Assembly (NCBI RefSeq): GCF_017591435.1
Contig: NC_059299.1
Location: 3,759,980-3,823,979, forward strand
Direction: 5' to 3'
DNA: 64,000 nucleotides
Source: Portunus trituberculatus
Lineage: Eukaryota > Arthropoda > Malacostraca > Decapoda > Portunidae
A program made the position numbers and the translations under genes. The notes below the pieces were generated by a model. That model worked only from the letters and a program-made list of their open reading frames with translations, did no database searches and was not told the DNA's origin. This document shows, one piece after another, positions 50,994 to 64,000 of the stretch (its first letter is position 1; each line of letters starts with the position of its first letter).

Positions 50994-51086
50994 AGTCCTA
51001 CCCGAAGATCGGTCTATGAGCTCTGAGCTCGCTCCGTAATGGGGAAGACTGGCTGGGTGACCAGCAGACGACCGTGATGAATTACA
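50994..51086 (+). mobile_element. Partial SINE (3' half of the element at 50478)
   Basis: Matches from AGTCCTACCCGAAGATCGGT to GATGAATTACAC; preceded by a short CA run, with no tRNA-like head. Confidence 0.8.
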
Positions 51087-52400
51087 CCACTATAGACATA
51101 CAATTTATAATGAAATCATCTCCCACACACATCAAAGAGACCCTAATACACACCAAAATCTCTTAAAACACTCAAATCACCATTCAACACCTCAAAATGC
51201 CGGAAAACATACCCAAAACTCAATAGAAACGCCCAGTACACACAAAAATCACATAAAACACTCAAATTTAACCCAAAACACAATGCAACGCCTCACGATG
51301 CTGGAATATACACCCAAGACTCACTAGAAACACTCAATACACACGAAAATAATTTGAAATACTTAAAACTGCCTCAAAAAACACTCAAAATACCATGCAA
51401 CACCTCAAAATGCCCCCAAAACACTCAAAACATGCAGATACTCAAATACACATCTACACCACACTCAAGGCGTCAAATACACCTGAGACTTAAAAAACAT
51501 TAAAAACACACGAAATACACCCAAAATATACTTAAATACCCCACAAGACACCCTGCAACACACTTAAAGCATCCCAAATATACCCCAGACCAACATTATG
51601 CATCATAAAGAACATTAGGATTAAAAGGGACACTTACCGGTACCTAAATATTCCACCTTAGCTCTTTCTCCTATTCCGCCTCTATTTCTCGTTCATTCTT
51701 CGTACTCCTCCTTTATTTCTCCTCCTTCTTTCTTCTATTGCTTCTGTCTTCGCGTGTGAGCCTAGAAACACATAAAAACATTAGATATTAGGCAAAATAT
51801 TGAGGAAATGGAGGGTGACTTAAGTATTGTGGCTTGGCTTCTCTTCCTTCTCTCTTTCTCCTTCCTTTTCTCCTTAACCTCCCTTATTCTCCTTTGTACT
51901 TCCTTCTGCTACTAATATCTACACACCTGACTATAGAAACACACGAAAACACGTAGAAATCACCAGATAGTAGGCAAAATATTGGCGAACTGCGGGTTTG
52001 GAAAAGAGGCGGCAGCCTGGGCCTATGGTGAGTCACCACCTGGGCTATGGTCGTCACAGAGTGGGGGTGACTCGGTTAAATTACGTAAATAATTTGATTT
52101 TAAAAATGACTTTTCGAATAAACGAAGCCACGGCCGAATGCTTATTATTTTATGACGTGATAAATACTAAAGCCTTTAACATTCACCATAAAACACCACT
52201 AAACGTCACATATTTACCCAACACAGGGGCGGAACACACTTCAAACACAACGAAACATTTAAACAAACCATAAAAACAACCTAATATTACCCTCAGGAAA
52301 TATTTGAAAAAAATACTTGACCCAAAAGGCTGCCAAGGGGAGGGGAGGGCTTGGGGGACTTGGGTGGGAGGCGGCCCGTAGGCAACACCGGGAAGAGCGG

Positions 52401-52525
52401 CGGCGGGACCTCCATATTCAGCCTTTATCTTCTTACTAAGCTAAAATTAAGCCACTCAGGGAACTATTGACCAGGAGATATGAAATGCTAGACTGGTGGC
52501 TGCATTGTGACATGTTTGGCTTACG
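52401..52525 (+). other. Possible 5' non-coding exon of the gene at 52992
   Basis: Follows a GC-rich patch (GGAAGAGCGGCGGCGGGACC) and ends TTACG before a consensus GTAAGT donor. Splice signal only; the acceptor is not established. Confidence 0.25.
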
Positions 52526-52789
52526 GTAAGTGAAGGAAGCAAATATCAGCGAGTATTACAGACGCCTTGCTCTTTTTAATGGTCGTTATACTTATCACAT
52601 ATTAATATTTACGTACTCTTTTCACTCTCATACGTAAAGAAAACTTAACAAGTGAATGGCTTTATAAGTACCTTTAATTGATGAAGATAAGGCAGTGTGG
52701 TGAAGGCGTGCAATTGCACTGCTTGTCTTGCCTCATGGTGATTGGTGATTGGCACTGCTTGAAATCTGTCGGTGATATAGCAACACTTC

Positions 52790-52958
52790 ACGTGTGTGTG
52801 TGTGTGTTTTGAGGGTGTTTTGAGTGTGTTAACGAATGTTTTCGGTATATAAGAGTGTCTTTAAAGTGTTCATGGCAGTGTGTGTGTGTGTTTTGAGGGT
52901 GTTTTGAGTGTGTTAACGAATGTTTTCGGTATATAAGAGTGTCTTTTGAGTCTTCATG
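52790..52958 (+). promoter_or_regulatory. 84-bp tandem duplication carrying two TATATAAG boxes
   Basis: The unit (GTGTTTTGAGGGTGTTTTGA ... AACGAATGTTTTCGGTATATAAGAG) occurs twice, placing TATATAAG at 52846-52853 and 52930-52937. The second is 55 bp upstream of the ATG at 52992, a suitable core-promoter distance. The duplication is seen; promoter function is inferred. Confidence 0.4.
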
Positions 52959-52991
<33 letters not shown>

Positions 52992-52994
<3 letters not shown>

Positions 52995-53647
52995 GGACAG
53001 TATAACCACCGCCAGCACCACCACCCTTACCGTCACCACGACTACTGGAAAACTACCGCCCCATTCGTAGCAGGCGGTGTCTGTCAAAGGAGCAGGTGTG
53101 TACAAATGTTTATGTTAACTATCTCTTACAAAATATCTTTTAATGAAACACTTTACTTGTATAAACAGCACATAATGATTTACTCGTTATTGTGACATCT
53201 TTCCCTTCGCTATTGTGTCCAGCTATGGTTATTTGCCAAAGCAGGAAACATTAAAATTGTATCTTGTTGTGCAGCGATTGTTGGCATCTCCGGCAATGCT
53301 TAAGAGGCAGACTCTCTTATTCTCTATTTCTATCGTCTGATTGTACGAGTATTTCTGGCAATGAATAAGGGTGAAGTGGTGATAAGTAGAGGAATATACA
53401 CGTGTTTTCTATTTCCATTCACATCTACCTTGTCAATTATACACGAATTTATTGACTTATCTATCTGCCTACCTATATATCTACAGGCGTTTTTAGTAGC
53501 GTCACCGCAAGGCAAGGCATGTTTGAGTTCACGCTGAACAGGACGGTGGTGAGGACACCGTCGGTGGTGCCAGACGACCGTGTCACTGTGATCTCAATCC
53601 CTGGGGCAAGTTATGGTACACATGAGTCGCCTGAGCCAGCGCTGTGA
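52992..53647 (+). CDS. Possible small two-exon gene, unknown function
   Basis: Exon 52992-53095 encodes a His/Tyr-rich start (MGQYNHRQHHHPYRHHDYW), then a GTGTGT donor. Exon 53497-53647, after TTTTTAG, joins in phase 2/1 and reads ...SVTARQGMFEFTLN, RTVVRTPSVVPDDRVTVISI, PGASYG, with a stop at 53645-53647; 84 aa. The second exon has codon-like composition and could also splice onward at GGTACAC (53612). I do not recognise the family. No signal peptide or membrane segment. The phase match and two TATA boxes support it; the weak acceptor and short length count against it. Confidence 0.35.
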
Positions 53648-56600
53648 TCAAGACGTAAACACAGCAGCATGGTGGAAGAGTTTGGAGATTTATTCCTTGA
53701 TGGGGAGTATTATAGGTCACCAGTGTTTCACCATTTGTATATTCCAAGGGCCGAGCAGCGCAATACTCATAAAAAACAATAGGTCTTCAGTCCTGGAAGT
53801 GGTTTGATCTACGCGGGCTTGTTTTGAAGGTGTTCCATTGTTGATGTATGGCTGCGGTTTTCGGACGCCTATATAATTGAATTACGTCAATATTTAGCAG
53901 ATAATGTATTTTACCATCATTCATTAATCTATGATACAAGGATTTGCAACAATGATATATTTTTTCAACGAATAATAGAAACGTAACTCCACTATTGTAT
54001 CAAGTCACGACTAGAAGTATGGGATCGGACAACACCCACAACAAGGACGGATAGATGCAACATGTCACCAGCTACCGTGCACCAACTCCTTAATTTATTT
54101 CTCACCGAATTTTTGATATCGGTTCTCTCCAGTATGCCGCACAATATGTAAACGTAAATCTACATCTACAGTACCCACTTCTATGGTCTAACATACGTCT
54201 TACTATTTACTTTTATTCTAAATGTAATTTTTTCTTAATCTCAGTCAATCTGTCAGATGATAGTATACAACTGCGTGAGTGCGTCAGTGAAAAGGACGAA
54301 AGAATAGAAGAAATTAGTAATATAATAAACTATCTTATCAAAACATAGCCAAGCAGTTTTCAGAAGAGGATATTAGTTGACATTGTGCAAGGTGAATACT
54401 ATACAATATACAGGAATAAACATTGAGGCAAGACACTTGTTGTGGTTCACCAATAGACACCACATGCTTAATGGTGTCATTTGTTTTAATGGAATGGTTC
54501 ACATGGCTGGCTGGCCAAAGGAAGGCCTGGCTCGTTCTTGCACTCCCTATGTTCTCTCCTCTCTCCTTCACTCTGTATTCTCCCTCCTCCCATCATCTCA
54601 CTTTCTCTTGGAAAAGAGCCGCCAGCCATAGGAAAGAGACGACGGCGTTAGCGAGTGGTGAGGGAAGCAGCAGCGGCACCACCACACTGGCATGCATTCA
54701 CTTTACACATTACTACTAGTATTTTCATGCAACTATTTTGTGGCATCGTGTCACCTCAGACGCTGTGGCACCATGCAACAAATTGTTCACTAATATCACT
54801 TCACTTGAAAACTAGATATCGTTTTGCATCTCTTTCAACTGATATGAAAACAGGTCGATACATTATGCATTTTATTATATCAAGAGATATTGTGTTGCCA
54901 TTAGAAATATATAGGAGCACCATTCACAAGATATCGTCATATCAGTAGGTATGAAAAATAAATACAAGTAACAAAAACTGCACCACGTTACAAGTCATTG
55001 GCAAGAAACTTGAATTAAGTATTGCGTTGAAACTCACAAAACATCATCTTTGGAAACACGTAACAATACCTTTGTGCTTCACCCCAGAAAACAAACAAGA
55101 CACTTTTGTGGTCTATCTTGGAGACACACAAGAAGGATCACTACAGACAGAGCCACGTCTACATCACACCTTGCAATAAATTAACAACAACAATAATCCC
55201 ATCTTATCACTACACCACTGAATACAATACATACTAAAAATTAGTTATAACTTTGCCAACTCGAAAATCTACAAATGTGAAAATACCTCTGACTTCAGTT
55301 GGCGATGGATTCGATGGAAATAGAGAAGCAGCTGGGTGTGTGGGTATGTCACCTGTGGCCTCCGGTGACGCATTTTAAAAGCTTATAGCGGTGATTACAC
55401 GACTGATCGAAACACTCTTGCTTGGATCGTTACACCAGGATATCTGAGCAGCTGTGTCCCGGGGTTCAGGGGTGTTGCCTCCACGGTCCAGAGTAGAGAC
55501 AATGAGTTTTCGAAGCCACTCAACTAAATCCTAAACTCATACACCCTGACAAAGTAACTCTCCTTTCCCTTAACTTGATTCCATGGCCTCTTCACGCAGG
55601 GTAGACAGGAAAGTATTCCACGGCCTCCTAACGCAGGGTAAACAAAAAGTCCAGATAAGGTACTGATACTCATGTGACACTATTAACACTGTAAAGAAGA
55701 GAGAACTTGGCCGTAGCCTTCCCTCTTCACAGCGAGCCGGCGACTGACCACCACATGCTTCACACGAAGGCTCACCTCAAATGCGAGCTAGTCCAGGCTT
55801 CACCCAGAACACTCATGACCAACCAACACAAGGAGGATAATCAACAATAACTTAGGACTTGTGTACATTGTTTTATTTATGATACAGTGTTTATTCCTTA
55901 TACGTGTGGGCCGCGAAGGGCCGGGCACAGCCTACAGACCGAAGGCGCGAGGTGTTGCAAGCGAGAGAGGCTGGAGGAACTGTTATCATGTTATGTGGAC
56001 GGAGCAGAGCCGCCCTCCCCCCCCCGCCTCCCGTCTTCTGGTTACTGCCATATCTCCATACCCTGACTCCGTATTCTTACAAAACCGTACTTTTTCATCG
56101 CTACTCAGGTTATGAAGGGTGTTTTCCTCAGTTATACAGGATTATTTGCTAAGGTTACCGCCAGAATCACGAAAACACCAGTGGGATCCCCCGTAACATT
56201 CAACTGTAGCTTGTTGGAAGTTATAATGAGACAGTTAAAGTTTCAGAGTACGTTCCCTGAATCCAATACCTCTGTCGCTCCTTACAATGGTGTTCTATGT
56301 CAGTTATATTTCAAAGGTTCTAATGCTAAGTTTACTCTCAATACAAACTTATAGGATAAAGTAAAAATGTTGATCAAGTGAGAGGAAAACAGCTTAATTT
56401 GAATACGGAAAGAAGCACCGAAGCACTTTCAGACTAGGGATTAGTAAACTAGATCAATACAAAAGGTCTTTCCTTAAAAAAAAAAATAAAAACAAATACA
56501 AGAAACTACTTAACATTATAAATACAATTCTTCATGATCTAGACAATAACTGCAGCGTTTCCTCTACAAATCTCATAAAAGAAACCCACGAGCTTGTTAA

Positions 56601-57631
56601 AATTTCAAGTATACTTTTTAACTCAGACTTGCGAACCTCCACCACACTCTTAAATGAACTAGATACAGAAGCACAACAGATGATAATAAGCTCGGGGTAA
56701 ATGAGGCAGTTTCCCCCAATTCCTACCAGAGACCTCAAGACAACTCTGAATAATATTTTTGGCTCTTTCTCCGGGAGTGAAATCTCAGTGGGCCTTTTTT
56801 ATCCTCTTTATATAACTGTTGTTGTCTTTGCCAGTACTCCTCTCCCATTAAACAGAGTGTAATAGAGCATGAGGAAGGATTCAGGTTCAGAGTAATGAGA
56901 CGCTAACCAGGAACCAAGAACCCTGAATATAATGAGTAGCAAGCACAGAATGACTCATCAAATCACTCATGACTTAATTGTACCTCATCTTAATAGTGCC
57001 TACCTGAACTAATGCACCGTATGTACCTGTATAATACTGCACCTGCATATACCTGTAAGCTTTCAATAAGACGTGAATCTATGTACATACCTGCGTGTTT
57101 CCTATTAGCACCTATTAGCACACCTGAGCCGCAGAGGTGGTAATGAGATAAGTGGCAGGTGTGGAAAGATGATTAACGTGGGGCACCTTCATTTTCGCTT
57201 CTAATGTGTTAAGGACAAAATAATTAATAGTATTTTTGATAGAGAGAAGACCGCAAAATGAACGACGAATAGTTTAATACAGTTATGGATTAAAAATATT
57301 GGCTATCTAAAAGGATTATTAGCCCGAAGAGACACGGTAGAAATAGAAAAAAGAGAAAGTGAGATATTTCTACTTCTCTCACCACTAAATAGCAAGGATA
57401 TTCAAACTAATCCAACAAGAAAACGAGAACAGAAAACGGAAAAATTGGGTTAAATAGCAGGAAAAAATATACTACTGGTGTTATGACAGCCATCGATGCT
57501 ACTTGTGGTTCCAGTGGTGACGGGGAGGCGCGGGGGGCGGCGATGGGGAAGGCAGGGACGGGGTAGTTGAGTGGAGCCTTCGAGAGTCGCTTCCTGGAGT
57601 GTCTCACAGATGGCGCTGACCTTTCACACTG
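53648..57631. other. Intergenic region, no gene recognised
   Basis: Mostly AT-rich and low in repeats. GC-richer patches at ~54600-54690 and ~55900-56040 contain open frames on plus (around 55861-56152) without recognisable similarity. A fragment of the GCTGGCC-type dispersed repeat may lie near 56755-56815 (minus). It is the 3' flank of the minus-strand MINDY4B gene on its right side. Confidence 0.5.
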
Positions 57632-62063
<4,432 letters not shown>

Positions 62064-62191
62064 CTGGAAAAGGGGAGATGTCTGGTGGGTGGGGAAATTG
62101 ATAGATAGCTAAGCAGATAAGTCGATAGATAGATATATAGATAGATAAGAAGCTAGAGATAAATAAAAAGATAGATAAGTAGGTAGGAAGT

Positions 62192-62195
<4 letters not shown>

Positions 62196-62272
<77 letters not shown>
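62196..62272. repeat. (GA)n microsatellite with flanking (GATA)n
   Basis: About 38 GA units flanked by TAGATAGATA runs on both sides (62100-62170 and 62273-62310). Confidence 0.96.
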
Positions 62273-62276
<4 letters not shown>

Positions 62277-62582
62277 TAGATAGATAGATACATAGATAGA
62301 TATATGGATAATTCGTAATATAACAATAAAGAAAAAAAGGCATGATAAAGAGTCACAAAAAAGGAGAAAACAAAGGAAGTTAAGTTTTCTGAGTGGATAG
62401 ATAGACAAATAGTGATAAACTGATAGACGAACAGATAAACAGGAACACTCCAGCATTAACCCCAAGTAATAGAAAACGGGAGACGCATCGAAGCAGTAAC
62501 TCAAGAAGAACGTAACACCTCACCCATCAACCCACACATACACACACTCCATCACTTCCCTTCCTCCTCCTCCTCCTCCTCC

Positions 62583-62815
62583 TACAGAGTCGTAGTAGCA
62601 GCAGGAGGCGTGGGAGGAGGAGTGGTGAGGCCTAACCAGCACGTGTGGGGGTTGTAGTGGGGACACATGACAAAGGGAGCAAGTCTTGAGGGCGGCGTGG
62701 TGGGCAGGGGTGGGTTCTCGAGTAGGCTTTGTTTTGGGAAGCGAGTGAAGTGGTTTTGACTATAGACCTTGTTCTGAGGTTCATTCTGGCACACCTCGAC
62801 TCGTTTGAAAAGGGT
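62583..62815 (-). other. Possible N-terminal exon region of MINDY4B
   Basis: On minus, an acceptor CACCTAG at 62816 opens a frame TLFKRVEVCQNEPQNKVYSQ, NHFTRFPKQSLLENPPL, PTTPPSRLAPFV, stopping at TAG near 62583. The composition looks coding, but no phase-0 donor that would fit the exon at 62063 was found, so another exon would be needed. Weak. Confidence 0.25.
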
Positions 62816-63755
62816 CTAGGTGAAGTGACACGCGTTTCTGAGGGTGTTTTCATGTTTCTAGTGACAGATTAACTATATATCTACGTTGTTGACAGGAGAA
62901 ACAGTGCTGAGAATGTAGTTACTCATCTCTGTGGCGTTTGGAAATTGTTGTGGTGAGAGAAAAAAGCGTTGTGGAATACTGCTCTCTCTCTCTCTCTCTC
63001 TCTCTCTCTTGCATTGATAGACACTTCAGTTCCGTCAGTCTTCCTCCCTCTTCCTTCCTCCTCCTCCTCCTCCTTCGATCTATTGGTGCTTTGTGTGAAG
63101 TTTGGATGCTTTTCTTGTTGTTTGTCTTGTTTTTTGTTGTTGTCGTTGTTGTTTTGATGTTTGGTGCTTGTTTTTTTCTCTGGTTAGTAAGATTTTAATG
63201 CTGGTTTTTATTTAAGCTCTTGTTATAAATGGATGATGTGATTTACCACTGGTTTATTCTTTCTTCCTTTCTTTCTTCCTTTCTTTCTTCAATGTCTGTT
63301 ACTATTTTGGTCTTCTTTTGTCTTCTTTTTTTTCTTCTTGTTCTTGTTCTTCTTATTCTTTTTCCCCATCACGTGACGCCAGGTAAGAGCTCGCCAGGTG
63401 TGCTTCATTACGTTGACTCATTAATACGTCAGTTTCAGGTAAGGGCCACTCACTCACTCACTCACTCACTCACTCACTCACTCACTCACTTCCTTACTTT
63501 TTCTTTCTCTTTTACTTAATTTTTTTTTGTAATATTCTTCCTCACTCACCGTTTTCTTTTCTTTTTGTTTGTGTTTCTCCTTTATTATTTTCCTTTCCCT
63601 GTAATGTTTCTTATTCTCTCAGTCAGTCAGTCACTCGCTCACTCAATCACTCACTCGTTTTCCTGTTCTATTTGCCTGCTTTTCTATTTTTTCTCTCCCT
63701 AATGTCTTTTAATCTTCTCTCCGCCAGTCAGTCAGTCAGTCAGTCAGTCAGTCTT

Positions 63756-63817
<62 letters not shown>

Positions 63818-64000
63818 ACTCCTTCAGTTTCCCTTTGATGTCTCTTTCCCTCTAACTCACTCACTCACTCACTCACTCATTCTCTCACTCACTCACTCAC
63901 TCACTCATTCTCTCACTCACGCACTCTCTCTCTCTCACTCTCACTCACTCACTCACTCACTCACCACCAACCTTCTACTTTAGTACCTCAAATTACCACT
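62816..64000. other. Low-complexity right edge
   Basis: (CT)n at 62981-63009 and 63760-63813, TTC-rich stretches, and (CTCA)n or (CAGT)n blocks at 63448-63490, 63620-63655, 63726-63752 and 63855-63962. No gene called; a possible short exon at ~63384-63438 is listed among the rejected items. Confidence 0.7.

Noticed and set aside
55861..56152. GC-rich open frames right of 55.8 kb as a gene
   Set aside because: Two overlapping frames, no recognisable domain, homopolymer C run inside, no matching splice partners.
62583..62815. Confident assignment of this open frame as MINDY4B exon
   Set aside because: No donor in the required phase joins it to the exon at 62063; kept only as a low-confidence feature.
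63384..63438. A possible short plus-strand exon (GKSSPGVLHYVDSLIRQFQ) between CGCCAG and GTAAGG
   Set aside because: Splice signals and a short open frame only, no recognised family, near the window edge and amid low-complexity DNA.

Overview
The window is nuclear DNA of an animal, most likely a decapod crustacean. Every gene is spliced with GT-AG introns and gives clear arthropod-type orthologues. The DNA is unusually rich in long microsatellites (GA, GT, TA, trinucleotides), tRNA-derived SINEs, LINE tails and MITEs, and carries the arthropod telomere motif TTAGG internally. Nothing bacterial or viral was seen. The decapod placement is inferred from this style, not proven.

Layout: (1) 1-8,560, minus strand: complete eIF4E (5 coding exons, 216 aa). 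(2) 8.6-11.3 kb: divergent intergenic region. (3) 11.3-25.8 kb, plus: complete citron Rho-interacting kinase (38 coding exons, 1,987 aa: kinase, long coiled coil, C1, PH, CNH). (4) 27.4-29.0 kb, plus: BLOC1S4 (5 exons, 168 aa). (5) 29.9-31.4 kb, plus: MMAA, the cobalamin-related mitochondrial GTPase (2 exons, 374 aa). (6) 32.8-34.4 kb, plus: mitochondrial ribosomal protein L16, with its first exon not found. (7) 35.3-48.7 kb, plus: PDHX, the E3-binding subunit of pyruvate dehydrogenase (11 possible exons). (8) 52.4-53.65 kb, plus: a possible small unknown gene. (9) 57.6-62.1 kb, minus: the C-terminal 354 residues of an inactive MINDY-4B-type deubiquitinase homologue, with its 5' end unresolved. 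I checked exon joins by reading phase; for the seven named genes all internal phases close.

MMAA, mRpL16 and PDHX form a tandem same-strand block of three nuclear genes for mitochondrial proteins (propionate/cobalamin metabolism, mitochondrial translation, pyruvate oxidation). eIF4E and citron kinase are transcribed away from each other.

The most notable points are: a phase-compatible pair of extra exons that would insert 252 mostly acidic residues into the PDHX lipoyl domain, while skipping both restores the normal family length; a TTAA-flanked MITE family with 12 copies in this window, several within 20-90 bp of splice sites and one in each of three consecutive eIF4E introns; two degenerate tandem copies of the mRpL16 exon-2 acceptor and exon start just upstream of the real one; a 3.6-kb GT-rich satellite in the last PDHX intron interrupted by a LINE; and a ~1.9-kb inverted-repeat element in PDHX intron 1.
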